DNA of 64,000 bases from Streptomyces alanosinicus. GTDB taxonomy: Bacteria > Actinomycetota > Actinomycetes > Streptomycetales > Streptomycetaceae. This document shows positions 24,732 through 34,500 of the stretch, piece after piece; within the stretch, counting starts at the first letter, position 1, and each line of letters starts with the position of its first letter. The stretch is from NCBI RefSeq assembly GCF_014650595.1, contig NZ_BMVG01000002.1, forward strand, positions 124,001-188,000. Direction: 5' to 3'. A program made the position numbers and the translations under genes. Under the pieces are notes generated by a model. It saw only the letters and a list, made by a program, of their open reading frames with translations. It searched no databases and was not told the origin of the DNA.

Positions 24732-24938
24732 ATGGCTCAGGGCACCGTCAAGTGGTTCAACGCGGAGAAGGGGTACGGCTTCATCGCGGTCGACGGTGGT
24801 GCGGATGTTTTCGTCCACTACAGTGCGATCCAGATGGACGGTTACCGCACCCTGGAAGAGGGTCAGCGGGTCGAGTTCGAGATCTCGCAGGGCCAGAAGG
24901 GCCCGCAGGCGGACATGGTCAAGCTGGCGATCGGCTGA
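24732..24938 (+). CDS. Cold-shock protein, CspA family
   Basis: 68 residues, a single cold-shock domain. RNP1 (KGYGFIAV) and RNP2 (VFVHYS) are both intact, after the usual start [14 protein letters not shown]. It binds single-stranded RNA and DNA and acts as an RNA chaperone. Streptomyces carries several such paralogues. The gene is monocistronic between two strong terminators. Confidence 0.96.
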   Translation: MAQGTVKWFNAEKGYGFIAVDGGADVFVHYSAIQMDGYRTLEEGQRVEFEISQGQKGPQADMVKLAIG

Positions 24939-24979
24939 AGCGCGCGTCGACTGACACCGACGTTCTTCTGTTCGTCTTC

Positions 24980-25013
24980 GAAGGGCCCGCACCCCCTGGG
25001 GTGCGGGCCCTTC
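24980..25013 (+). terminator. Terminator of the cold-shock gene
   Basis: GAAGGGCCCGCACCCC and GGGGTGCGGGCCCTTC are a perfect 16-base inverted repeat with almost no loop. It lies 41 bases after the stop codon. No T-tract follows. Confidence 0.82.
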
Positions 25014-25066
25014 GGCATGCCCCGGCGCGGCGGGTGCCGCTGCCGCCCGCGGATCGCCCGGAGTCG

Positions 25067-25093
25067 CTTGCACTCGGAGGGGGCGAGTGCTAA
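25067..25093. promoter_or_regulatory. CIRCE element 1 (HrcA operator)
   Basis: CTTGCACTC, nine bases, then GAGTGCTAA. The right arm is perfect and the left arm matches TTAGCACTC at 7 of 9. HrcA represses groEL genes through this element. Confidence 0.85.
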
Positions 25094-25102
25094 TCATTGG
25101 CG

Positions 25103-25129
25103 TTAGCACTCTGAAGGTGAGAGTGACAA
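25103..25129. promoter_or_regulatory. CIRCE element 2 (HrcA operator)
   Basis: TTAGCACTC, nine bases, then GAGTGACAA. The left arm is perfect and the right arm matches GAGTGCTAA at 7 of 9. It lies 9 bases after element 1 and 127 bases before groEL, so the two operators are in tandem. Confidence 0.88.
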
Positions 25130-25148
25130 AGAAGGACCGGGTCGGTGA

Positions 25149-26879
<1,731 letters not shown>

Positions 26880-26908
26880 TCGACCTCTGGTTGATCCGAG
26901 TCTTTACC

Positions 26909-26949
26909 TGGGGCGGCACCCCCGGCCTTTGGCCGGGGGTGCCGCCCCA
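26909..26949 (+). terminator. Terminator of groEL
   Basis: TGGGGCGGCACCCCCGGCC, a TTT loop, then the perfect complement ending GCCGCCCCA: a 19-bp stem starting 30 bases after the stop codon. Confidence 0.9.
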
Positions 26950-26989
26950 GGGCGTTTCCGCGTGAGCCGCCGCCCTCCTTGAAGATCAT

Positions 26990-27073
26990 GAACATGCTAT
27001 GTTCCTCCCGATCAAGATCATCTGATGTGGCTTCATATGGCGCATTCAGGTGGCTTCACATGGCTCATCCAGG
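26990..27073 (+). promoter_or_regulatory. Operator-like palindrome and 23-bp tandem repeat upstream of SH3 gene
   Basis: GAACATGCTATGTTC at 26990-27004 is a perfect palindrome (6-bp arms, 3-base spacer), typical of TetR- or MarR-type operators, in a locally AT-rich stretch. From 27028 to 27073 a 23-base sequence beginning TGGCTTCA and ending CAGG occurs twice in tandem with four differences. The second copy runs into the AGGAGGAA ribosome site of the next gene. Confidence 0.6.
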
Positions 27074-27080
27074 AGGAAGT

Positions 27081-27380
27081 GTGTCCTTCGCAGTACGGGG
27101 GAAGCGCGGCATGGCACTGACCGGCCTCGCGGTCGCCGCCGCCATCGGTGGCGCGACGCTGGCCACGCCGGCCTACGCCGACGATGTCTACGGCCACTGC
27201 ACCGGGGACGGTGTCCGCATCCGCTCCAACCCGAGCACCTCCGGCACGGTGCTCGGTCTCTGCTACACCGGCGAACGCCTGGCGCACCGGGACGTGTCCG
27301 GTGACGGCCAGTGGGACCTGGTCTACGACGTCGACAGCGGCGTCACCGGATGGATGTCCCACAGCTACTACAGCTGGTGA
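27081..27380 (+). CDS. Small secreted bacterial SH3-domain protein
   Basis: 99 residues. The signal peptide ends near ATPAYA-DD (about residue 31). The mature 68 residues form one SH3b-like domain: GDGVRIRSNPSTSGTVLGLCYTGERL is the typical VRxxPSTSxxVLG pattern, ending GVTGWMSHSYYSW. Two Cys (in YGHCTG and LGLCYTG) may form a disulfide. It is likely a cell-wall-associated or secreted binding protein with no enzymatic domain. The GTG at 27081 follows AGGAGGAA; an ATG at 27111 would cut the signal peptide. Confidence 0.82.
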   Translation: MSFAVRGKRGMALTGLAVAAAIGGATLATPAYADDVYGHCTGDGVRIRSNPSTSGTVLGLCYTGERLAHRDVSGDGQWDLVYDVDSGVTGWMSHSYYSW

Positions 27381-27413
27381 CATGTCCCGCTGAGGTATCG
27401 GTGAGGGTCTAGG

Positions 27414-27451
27414 GAAGAGGTCGTCCGCCCATGTGGCAGGGCGGCCTCTTC
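27414..27451 (+). terminator. Terminator of the SH3 gene
   Basis: GAAGAGGTCGTCCGCCC pairs with GGGCGGCCTCTTC around an 8-base loop, with a small bulge, and is followed by TTGTTG. Confidence 0.7.
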
Positions 27452-27601
27452 TTGTTGTGGCCGGTGTCACATGAGGGCTGTGCGGGGTTCGGGAATGTGA
27501 GGCCGCGCATAGGCGGTTACTTAAGAAGCTGCAACAATGCGTGCACACATACCGGCCGGTTAACAGGTCGGCCCGCACCGTACTCACGAGGAGCCCCCCA
27601 C

Positions 27602-28726
27602 GTGACCGCCACCCCCTCCGCCTCCCGCGCGGCCCGGATACTGTCCCGTCCGATCGCGCTCAACGGCCTCACCGTCCCCAACCGGATCGTGATGGCGCCG
27701 ATGACCCGGATGTTCTCCCCCGGCGGCGTCCCCGGCGAGGACGTGCGTTCGTACTACGCGCGCCGCGCCGCCGCCGGCGTCGGACTGATCGTCACCGAGG
27801 GCACCTACGTGGGCCACACCTCGGCCGGGCAGAGCGACCGCGTGCCGCGCTTCCACGGCGAGGAGCAGCTGGCGGGCTGGGCGAAGGTCGCCGAGGACGT
27901 GCACGCGGCGGGCGGCACCATCGTCCCGCAGCTGTGGCACATCGGCATGGTCCGCAAGGACGGCGACGCCCCCTTCCCCGAGGCCCCCGCGATGGGCCCG
28001 TCCGGCCTGGTCACCGAGGGCGCCGAGACCACCGGCAAGGCCATGACCCAGGCCGACCTGGACGCCGTCATCGGCGCGTTCGCCGAGGCCGCTGCCGCCG
28101 CCGAGCGCATCGGCTTCGACGGCGTGGAGCTGCACGGCGCCCATGGCTACCTCCTCGACCAGTTCCTGTGGGCGGGCACCAACCGCCGTACCGACGCCTA
28201 CGGCGGCGACCCGGTGGCCCGGACGAAGTTCTCCGCGGAGATCGTCGCCGCGGTCCGCGAGGCGGTCTCCCCCGAGTTCCCGATCCTCTTCCGCTACTCG
28301 CAGTGGAAGCAGCAGGACTACGCCGCCCGGCTCGCCGAGACCCCCGAGGAGCTGGAGGCCATCCTGACCCCGCTCGCCGCGGCCGGCGTCGACGTCTTCC
28401 ACGCCTCCACCCGCCGCTACTGGGTGCCGGAGTTCGAGGACTCGGACCTGAACCTGGCGGGCTGGACGAAGAAGCTCACCGGCAAGCAGACCATCACCGT
28501 CGGCTCGGTCGGTCTCGACGGCGACTTCGTCAACGCCTTCAAGGGCGAGGGCTCCCCGGTCCAGGGCATCGACAACCTCCTCGACCGGCTGGAGGCCGAC
28601 GAGTTCGACATGGTCGCCGTCGGCCGTGCGCTGCTGCAGGACCCGCAGTGGGCGGCCAAGGTGCTCGCCGACCGCTTCGAGGAGCTGAAGCCGTACGACG
28701 CGGCCGCGGTGAAGACCCTCAGCTGA
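27602..28726 (+). CDS. Old Yellow Enzyme-type NADH:flavin oxidoreductase
   Basis: About 374 residues, an FMN-dependent TIM barrel. PNRIVMAPMTRMFSPGG is the N-terminal FMN-binding strand, QLWHIGMV and FDGVELHGAHGYLLDQFLWAGTNRRTDAYGG contain the catalytic and flavin contacts, and VAVGRALLQDPQWAAKV is the C-terminal phosphate-binding region. It reduces activated C=C bonds (enones, nitro-esters). GAGGAG precedes the GTG. The upstream 220 bases are AT-richer and may hold a regulator site, but no regulator gene is adjacent. Confidence 0.92.
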   Translation: MTATPSASRAARILSRPIALNGLTVPNRIVMAPMTRMFSPGGVPGEDVRSYYARRAAAGVGLIVTEGTYVGHTSAGQSDRVPRFHGEEQLAGWAKVAEDVHAAGGTIVPQLWHIGMVRKDGDAPFPEAPAMGPSGLVTEGAETTGKAMTQADLDAVIGAFAEAAAAAERIGFDGVELHGAHGYLLDQFLWAGTNRRTDAYGGDPVARTKFSAEIVAAVREAVSPEFPILFRYSQWKQQDYAARLAETPEELEAILTPLAAAGVDVFHASTRRYWVPEFEDSDLNLAGWTKKLTGKQTITVGSVGLDGDFVNAFKGEGSPVQGIDNLLDRLEADEFDMVAVGRALLQDPQWAAKVLADRFEELKPYDAAAVKTLS

Positions 28727-28801
28727 CGCCTGGGAGCGGGCACTTGTGATCCTCCTCGCGCGTTCCCCTGATGAAGCAGTGAGGGCAGCGAGGAGCGAGC
28801 A

Positions 28802-30355
28802 ATGACGACGAACGAGTCCGAGACCGCCCCGGACCCCGACGGTCCCGTGGTGCGCACCGCCTCCGGCGCGGTGCGCGGCCTGCGCGAGCAGGGCCTGTCG
28901 GTGTTCCGGGGCATCCCCTTCGCCGGGCCGCCGGTGGGCGAGGACCGCTTCCGGGCGCCGCGCCCGCCCCACCCCTGGGACGGCGTCCGGGAGGCGTACG
29001 CCTTCGGGCCGCCGCCCCCGCAGGAGAACGGCTTCGTGGACCGCGCGGCCCAACTGCCCCTCCCACAGGGCGACGACTGGCTCACGGTCAACGTCTGGAC
29101 CCCGGACCCCGACCCCTCCGCCGCCCGCCCGGTGATGGTGTGGATCTACGGCGGCGCGTTCAAACTGGGCCACAGCGGTCAGCCGGGCTATGACGCACAG
29201 CATCTCGCCCGCGCGGGCGATGTCGTGCTCGTCACCCTCAACTACCGCGTGGGCATGGAGGGTTTCGCCCTCTGGGACGGCGCCCCGGCCAACCGCGGTC
29301 TGCTGGACCAGGTCGCGGCCCTGGAATGGGTCCAGGAGAACATCGCCGCGTTCGGCGGCGACCCCGCCCAGGTCACGGTCTTCGGCGAATCGGCGGGCGC
29401 GGGCTCCGTCGCCTCGCTGCTGGCGATGCCCAGGGCGCGGGGGCTGTTCCGGCGCGCGGTGGCGCAGAGCGTGCCCGGCACGTTCTTCTCCGCCGAGCTG
29501 GCCCGGGACATAGCGGCGGCGCTGGCGGCCGAGGCGGGCGGCGAGCCCACCGCGGCCGGCCTGGCGGCGGTGGCGCCACAGCGGCTCACCGAGGCGAGCG
29601 CGGCGCTGGGCACCAAGATGGCCCGCCACGCCGACCGTTGGGGCCAGGTGGCGCCGACCACCGTCCCCTTCGCCCCGGTCGTCGACGGCGAGATCCTCCC
29701 GTGCACCCCCTGGCAGGCCCTCACCTCCGGCGCGGCCCGCGACATCGACCTCCTCGTCGGCCACAACCGCGACGAGTACCGCCTGTTCCTGGTCGCGGCG
29801 GGCCTGCAGGGCAAGATCACGGACGACCTGGCGACGGCGACCCTGCGGATGTACGCACCGGGCGGTGAGGCGGGCGAGAAGGCCTATCGCTCGGCGTTCC
29901 CCGACGCCGGCCCGGAGCAGCTCTTCGAACGCGTCCAGACCGACTGGCTGTTCGCCATGCCGAGCCTGCGTCTCGCCCAGGCCCAGCACGCGGGCGGCGG
30001 CCGCGCCCATGTCTATGAGCTGACCTGGTCGGCCCCCGACAGCGGCGGCGGCGCGCTGGGCGCCTGCCACGCCCTGGACATCCCGCTGCTGTTCGGCACA
30101 TACGGCGCGGACCTCGGCACGCTGCTCTTCCCCGGCGGCAGACCCACGCCGGAGGCGGAGCGGCTCACATCCTTCTTCCAGCGCGCCTGGACCGGGTTCG
30201 CCCGCACCGGCGACCCCGGCTGGCCGGCCTACGACCCGCGATCCCGCCTCGTCCAGATCCTGGACGCCGAGCCCGAGCAGGCACCGTACCCGGAGGAGCG
30301 GAGCCGGCTCATCTGGGAGGGGTACGACTTCCCGGCCTTGCCCCTGCTGGGCTGA
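28802..30355 (+). CDS. Type-B carboxylesterase/lipase family hydrolase
   Basis: 517 residues, alpha/beta hydrolase of the cholinesterase type. GIPFAGPPVGEDRFRAP is the N-terminal signature, MVWIYGGAFKLG is the oxyanion hole, TVFGESAGAGSVASLL carries the nucleophile serine (about residue 197), and GACHALDIPLLFG carries the catalytic histidine. There is no signal peptide, so the enzyme is cytoplasmic. It hydrolyses carboxylic esters; the natural substrate is unknown. The ATG follows GAGGAGCGAGCA. It ends 7 bases from the convergent hypothetical gene. Confidence 0.92.
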   Translation: MTTNESETAPDPDGPVVRTASGAVRGLREQGLSVFRGIPFAGPPVGEDRFRAPRPPHPWDGVREAYAFGPPPPQENGFVDRAAQLPLPQGDDWLTVNVWTPDPDPSAARPVMVWIYGGAFKLGHSGQPGYDAQHLARAGDVVLVTLNYRVGMEGFALWDGAPANRGLLDQVAALEWVQENIAAFGGDPAQVTVFGESAGAGSVASLLAMPRARGLFRRAVAQSVPGTFFSAELARDIAAALAAEAGGEPTAAGLAAVAPQRLTEASAALGTKMARHADRWGQVAPTTVPFAPVVDGEILPCTPWQALTSGAARDIDLLVGHNRDEYRLFLVAAGLQGKITDDLATATLRMYAPGGEAGEKAYRSAFPDAGPEQLFERVQTDWLFAMPSLRLAQAQHAGGGRAHVYELTWSAPDSGGGALGACHALDIPLLFGTYGADLGTLLFPGGRPTPEAERLTSFFQRAWTGFARTGDPGWPAYDPRSRLVQILDAEPEQAPYPEERSRLIWEGYDFPALPLLG

Positions 30356-30361
30356 GGGAGG

Positions 30362-30931
30362 CTACAGATTGCCCATGGGCTCGATGTCGACGTGCACGGG
30401 TGTGCCCCACACCCGCAGCACCTCGTAGTCGGTGAACTCATGCACGAGCCGGTAGGCCATCGCGGGCCGCGAACCGCGCCGCTGGGCGGCGAGATAGGCC
30501 TCGGCCTCGCGCCGGTCCCGGCGCGGTGTCCCGCACAGCTGCCACTCCTGCCCGGTCCACGACTCCGGCAGCCAGCGCTGCTGCGGCTGGGGCCGGTCGG
30601 CGCGGACGCCGTAACGGGACGGCGCGGTGGCCGCCGGCTCGGCCGCACTCGGCCGGCCCTGGAACTCCGAGCGGCGGGCGGCCCGGCGCCGGGTCTCGCA
30701 GAGCAGACACAGATCGGGCGCGCTCTCGTCGACGGGGCCGTGCGGATGCTCCGGACAGCGGGTGCTGGGCGCGCTGTTCCCGGTGCTCTCCTCCACCAGG
30801 TCGAGCGCCCTGCGCAGATCGGCCTTGATCTCGTGCAGCCGGGCGTCCGGGGTGTCGGCGCCCAGCGCCTCCCCGTGCTCCCCGAGCAGCCGAAGCGCCC
30901 TTCCGAGGGCGGCGAGCTGGGCGTGGTTCAT
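30362..30931 (-). CDS. Hypothetical protein with possible zinc-binding cysteines
   Basis: 189 residues. A helical N-terminus (residues 1-50) is followed by TRCPEHPHGPVDESAPDLCLLCETRRR, which has a Cys/His spacing (C-x2-H ... C-x2-C) able to bind zinc. A variable Pro/Ala/Gln linker and a conserved-looking C-terminal part (ESWTGQEWQLCGTPRRDRREAEAYLAAQRR ... YEVLRVWGTPVHVD) follow. I do not recognise the family. It is divergent from the methyltransferase gene, with 38 bases between starts. Confidence 0.68.
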   Translation of the reverse strand: MNHAQLAALGRALRLLGEHGEALGADTPDARLHEIKADLRRALDLVEESTGNSAPSTRCPEHPHGPVDESAPDLCLLCETRRRAARRSEFQGRPSAAEPAATAPSRYGVRADRPQPQQRWLPESWTGQEWQLCGTPRRDRREAEAYLAAQRRGSRPAMAYRLVHEFTDYEVLRVWGTPVHVDIEPMGNL

Positions 30932-30969
30932 GGTGCCCGACGGTAGCGCGTCCGGGTAGGAAGGGACGC

Positions 30970-31638
30970 ATGAGTGTGCTGCCGCCGCGACTGGTCGAGG
31001 CTCTGAACCGCTTCAACGCCGCGTACCCCTGGGACCACAACGCGCACTATCACCGCTGGCTGCTGCGGCAGCTGCCGCGCAGGTTCGGCGGGGCGCTGGA
31101 CGTGGGGTGCGGGTCCGGGGAGCTGGCGCGGGTGCTGGCCGGGCGGGGGAAGCGGGTCCGGGGGGTGGACTCGGATCCGGAGATCCTCGCCCGCGCCCGG
31201 GAGCTGACCGGCCCCGCCGCCCCCGTGACCTACACCCTCGCCGAAGCCCCGCACGGCATCCCCTCGGGCCCCTACGACGTCATCACCTGTGTCGCCGTAC
31301 TGCACCACCTGCCCTTCGCCGAGACCCTCACCCGGCTCCGGCGGGAACTCGCGCCGGGGGGAGTGCTGGTCGTTGTCGGGTGTGCCCGGGCGGCGAGTAC
31401 CGGCGATCACGCGCTGGGGCTGGTCGCCGTACCGCTCAACGCGCTCACGGGGTGGGTGAGGAACCGGGGGCGGGCCGCCTCGCGGCGGCCCGTCGCCATG
31501 ACCGCTCCCACCCGTGACCCGGAGATGACCTTCGACGAGATCGGCCGTGCGGCGGGCCGGCTGCTGCCCGGTGCGCGGCTGCGGCGGCGGCTCTTCTGGC
31601 GCTACACCCTCGTCTGGCGTGCCCCGGCCGACCGCTAG
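30970..31638 (+). CDS. Class I SAM-dependent methyltransferase
   Basis: 222 residues. Motif I is ALDVGCGSGELARVLAGRG (residues about 40-58), the acidic strand-2 end is VRGVDSDPEIL, and motif post-I/IV is YDVITCVAVLHHLPF. This is the methyltransferase-11 type, acting on small molecules. The C-terminus (RLFWRYTLVWRAP) is common in Streptomyces paralogues. The stop codon is the first base triplet of a 66-bp palindromic repeat. Confidence 0.9.
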   Translation: MSVLPPRLVEALNRFNAAYPWDHNAHYHRWLLRQLPRRFGGALDVGCGSGELARVLAGRGKRVRGVDSDPEILARARELTGPAAPVTYTLAEAPHGIPSGPYDVITCVAVLHHLPFAETLTRLRRELAPGGVLVVVGCARAASTGDHALGLVAVPLNALTGWVRNRGRAASRRPVAMTAPTRDPEMTFDEIGRAAGRLLPGARLRRRLFWRYTLVWRAPADR

Positions 31639-31701
31639 TGCCCCAACAGGCAACGTTCGCCCCGTCGCGACGCCCGGCAAACGTTGCCTGCCGGGGCACT
31701 A
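31636..31701. repeat. 66-bp near-perfect palindromic element
   Basis: The 22-base arms begin TAGTGCCCC and end GGGGCACTA, and match at 20 of 22 positions. Each contains CAGGCAACGTT or its complement, and GTCGCGAC is a perfect palindrome at the centre. The element starts on the TAG stop of the methyltransferase gene. It may act as a terminator for both convergent genes, but its size and structure suggest a dispersed REP-like repeat. Confidence 0.85.
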
Positions 31702-31711
31702 GGTCGTGTCG

Positions 31712-31939
31712 TCAGCCGTGCAGTTGGTTCAGGGCGCTGCCCGCTCCGCACACGGGGACGGCGGCGAGGGCGCCGGCGGCCAGGGACAGCGGTGAGGCGG
31801 GCTGGAGGAGGGGGAGCACGGTGAGGTTCTCGGCGCACCGCACGGCATCGGAGTCGATCTCGCGGTCGTCGGCGTGTGCGGGGGCGGCGAGGGCCGCGAC
31901 GGCCGCCGTGAGAACGGCGGTGGCCAGGAGCTTCTTCAT
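31712..31939 (-). CDS. Small secreted protein with two cysteines
   Basis: About 75 residues. A strong Sec signal peptide (MKKLLATAVLTAAVAALAAPAHA, cleavage near residue 23; quoted from about 1-23) precedes an acidic start (DDREIDSDAVRC) and a hydrophobic body ending VPVCGAGSALNQLHG. Two Cys about 30 residues apart could form a disulfide, as in chaplins and rodlins, but the chaplin consensus is absent. The function is unknown. A tandem ATG pair exists at 31942/31939. Confidence 0.62.
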   Translation of the reverse strand: MKKLLATAVLTAAVAALAAPAHADDREIDSDAVRCAENLTVLPLLQPASPLSLAAGALAAVPVCGAGSALNQLHG

Positions 31940-31972
31940 CATGCCCGGGGGAACGACCGGTCGGGCGGTACG

Positions 31973-33520
31973 TCACGCGGGTGCGGCCACACGGGAGCGG
32001 CGGGGGAAACCGAAGAGGTAGGTCGCCGCGAAGCCGACCGCGTATCCGGTCAGCAGCCCGCCCGCGTAGATCGCCGCCGCCGTCGCCGGGCCCCGGTTCC
32101 CGGCCAGCAGCGGGAAGAGGGCCCAGCCCGACGGGCCGATCGCCGTCGCCCCCACCCGGGTGCCGAGCATCGCGAAGAAGCCGACGAACGCCCCGCCCGC
32201 CGCCCCGCCCGCGCAGGCCGTCAGGAAGGGGCGGCCGAGGGGGAGGGAGACGCCGTAGACCAGCGGTTCGCCGACGCCCAGCAGGCCGGCCGGGAGGGCC
32301 GAGCGGATCGTCGTGCGCAGGGCGTCGTAGGAGGTGTCGTGGCGCAGCCGGAGGTACACCGCGAGGGCCGCGCCGACCTGGCCGGCGCCCGCCATGGCCA
32401 GCAGCGGCAGCAGGACGGTGTAGCCCTGCTGCTCGATGAGGGTGGTGTGGATGGGGATGAGGGCCTGGTGCAGACCCAGCATGACCAGCGGCAGGAACAG
32501 GCCGCCCAGGAGCAGGCCGGCGGCCGCCCCGGCGGTGGCCAGCAGCCAGGTGGCCGCCGCGCCGATCGCGGTGGCCACCGCGCCGGCCGCGTACATCAGG
32601 CCGTACAGCGTCGCCAGGCCGGAGACGAGGACGGTGACCGTGGGGGTGAGCAGGACGTCCAGCGCGCCCGGCACCCGGCCCCGGACCCACTTCTCCACGC
32701 GGGTCGCGAGCAGCGCCGCCGCGAGCGCGCCGAGCACCCCGCCCTGGCCGGGCGCCAGCTGCGTCCCGAACACGGTCACCTTCGCCACGCCCGGGTAGAC
32801 GACGACGGCGGCGACCGCGCCGCCCAGGACGGGGGTGCCGCCGAACTCCTTGGCCGTGTTGATGCCGACGAACACCGCGATCAGGGCCAGGAAGGCGGCG
32901 GCGACGGCGGACAGTGCCGGGGTCAGGGCGGGCAGTCGGCCGGTGTTCAGCAGCAGCCCGTTGACGCCGGACAGGATGCCGCAGCCGATCAGCGCGGGGA
33001 TGAGCGGTACGAAGACGTTCGCGACCCGGCGCAGGGCGGCCTTGACCGGGGTGGCGTTACGCCGCCGCAGCTCCTCCTTCAGCCCGATGCCGTCGCGCAG
33101 CTCGGCACCGCCCACGGGCTCTCCGCCGTCCCGCGCCTCGGCGCCGTCCTTCGGCCTACCGCGGTCCCGCAGCCCGGCCCCCTCCCGCGGCGCGGCGCGG
33201 CGGTCGCCCAGTGGCCCGGCGGTGACCCGTGTCGTCACCTCGGTGGTGGCCTGTGCCGCAGCCTCGGCCGTGATCCGGGCCGTCACCTCGGCGGTGACCG
33301 TGTCGACCACGCCGGGGCCGAGCACGATCTGCCAGGCGGTGCCGTCGGCGACCAGCCCCAGTACCGCGGGCAGGGCCCGCAGGCCCGCCTCGTCCGCCGC
33401 CGAGGGGTCGGCGAGGGACAGGCGCAGACGGGTCATGCAGTGGGCCACGGAGACGACGTTGGCCGGGCCGCCGACCTGGGTGAGGACGGCGGCCGCGGTG
33501 GAGGCGGGGTCGTTGCGCAC
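31973..33520 (-). CDS. murP: PTS transporter subunit EIIBC, probable N-acetylmuramic acid permease
   Basis: About 515 residues. The N-terminal EIIB domain contains the phosphorylation cysteine in VAHCMTRLRLSL (about residue 29). A long charged linker of about 70 residues follows, then an EIIC domain of about ten helices with the conserved GVGEPLVYGVSLPLGRPF sugar-site motif and GGTPVLGGAVAAVVVYPGV. It imports and phosphorylates a sugar using EIIA/HPr supplied in trans. MurNAc is inferred because murQ lies 16 bases upstream and an RpiR regulator precedes it. The GTG at 33520 gives a start just before the EIIB fold. Confidence 0.85.
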   Translation of the reverse strand: MRNDPASTAAAVLTQVGGPANVVSVAHCMTRLRLSLADPSAADEAGLRALPAVLGLVADGTAWQIVLGPGVVDTVTAEVTARITAEAAAQATTEVTTRVTAGPLGDRRAAPREGAGLRDRGRPKDGAEARDGGEPVGGAELRDGIGLKEELRRRNATPVKAALRRVANVFVPLIPALIGCGILSGVNGLLLNTGRLPALTPALSAVAAAFLALIAVFVGINTAKEFGGTPVLGGAVAAVVVYPGVAKVTVFGTQLAPGQGGVLGALAAALLATRVEKWVRGRVPGALDVLLTPTVTVLVSGLATLYGLMYAAGAVATAIGAAATWLLATAGAAAGLLLGGLFLPLVMLGLHQALIPIHTTLIEQQGYTVLLPLLAMAGAGQVGAALAVYLRLRHDTSYDALRTTIRSALPAGLLGVGEPLVYGVSLPLGRPFLTACAGGAAGGAFVGFFAMLGTRVGATAIGPSGWALFPLLAGNRGPATAAAIYAGGLLTGYAVGFAATYLFGFPRRSRVAAPA

Positions 33521-33536
33521 GCCCCGAGCGTGCGGG

Positions 33537-34460
33537 TCAGGGGGCCGCGTGCGCCAGCGCGGCACGCAGATGCCCGCCGGACTCCTCCAGAAGGCGGGCG
33601 GCCGTCGGGCCGTCGACGTCGGCGAGAAGGGCGAGGATCGCGTTCTTCACCTCGCCGCCGCACTCGGTGAGCGCCTTCTCGATCTCCTCGTCCGAGGCGC
33701 CGGTGGCCAGGGACACGATCCGGCGGGAGCGGGCCCGGAGCTTGTCGTTCGACGCCCGTACGTCGACCATCAGATTCCCGTAGGTCTTGCCGAGCCGGAT
33801 CATCGTGATCGTCGAGAGCATGTTCAGGACCAGCTTCTGAGCCGTACCGGACTTCAGCCGGGTGGACCCGGTGATCAGCTCGGGCCCCACCACGACCTCG
33901 ATGCCGTGCTCGGCGGCGGCCGCGAGCGCGCTGTGCGCGTTGCAGGCGAGACCGACGGTCAGGGCGCCCAGGGCGCGGGCGTGTTCGACGGCGCCGATCG
34001 CGTACGGGGTGCGGCCGGAGGCGGAGACGCCGACAACGGTGTCATCGGCGGCGAGTTTCAGCCCGTCCAGGTCCTGGCGGGCCAGTTCCCCGGAGTCCTC
34101 GGCGCCCTCCACCGATGTGACCATGGCCGTGGGTCCGCCCGCGATCAGGCCGACGACCTGCCCGGACTCGGTGTTGAAGGTGGGCGGGCACTCGGAGGCG
34201 TCCAGCACCCCGAGCCGCCCGGCGGTACCGGCACCGGCGTAGATCAGCCGGCCGCCTCTCGTCATCCGCTCGGCGATGGCGTCGATCGCGGCGGCGATCC
34301 GGGGCAGCTGGGCGCCGACGGAGGTGGGCACCCCGGCGTCCTCGCGGTTCATCAGCCGGGCGATGTCGAGGGTGGGCAGGCGGTCGATGCCGGCGAGCTC
34401 GGGCCGGAAGGCCTCGGTGGTCAGGGAAGCCAACTGACTGCGCAGATCATGGGAGGTCAT
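33537..34460 (-). CDS. murQ: N-acetylmuramic acid 6-phosphate etherase
   Basis: 307 residues with a SIS domain. GGRLIYAGAGTAGRLGVLDASECPPTF (about residues 69-95) contains the family signature with catalytic Glu. SASGRTPYAIGAVEHAR and ELITGSTRLKSGTAQKLVLNML complete the active site. It cleaves the lactyl ether of MurNAc-6-P, giving GlcNAc-6-P (the NagA substrate) and lactate. It sits between the RpiR regulator and the PTS permease in one operon, so imported MurNAc enters the cell as MurNAc-6-P. Confidence 0.96.
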   Translation of the reverse strand: MTSHDLRSQLASLTTEAFRPELAGIDRLPTLDIARLMNREDAGVPTSVGAQLPRIAAAIDAIAERMTRGGRLIYAGAGTAGRLGVLDASECPPTFNTESGQVVGLIAGGPTAMVTSVEGAEDSGELARQDLDGLKLAADDTVVGVSASGRTPYAIGAVEHARALGALTVGLACNAHSALAAAAEHGIEVVVGPELITGSTRLKSGTAQKLVLNMLSTITMIRLGKTYGNLMVDVRASNDKLRARSRRIVSLATGASDEEIEKALTECGGEVKNAILALLADVDGPTAARLLEESGGHLRAALAHAAP

Positions 34461-34500
34461 GGGGGGCGGCTCTCTCAGGTTCGGGTTCGCGTGCTGGTAC

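Noticed and set aside
25085..25111. A third CIRCE in inverted order (GAGTGCTAA then TTAGCACTC)
   Set aside because: These arms belong to the two flanking elements; the order is wrong for an independent CIRCE.
27584..30070. Open frame of about 830 codons on the - strand
   Set aside because: It is antisense to the Old Yellow Enzyme and carboxylesterase genes, both well supported, and shows no recognisable domain.
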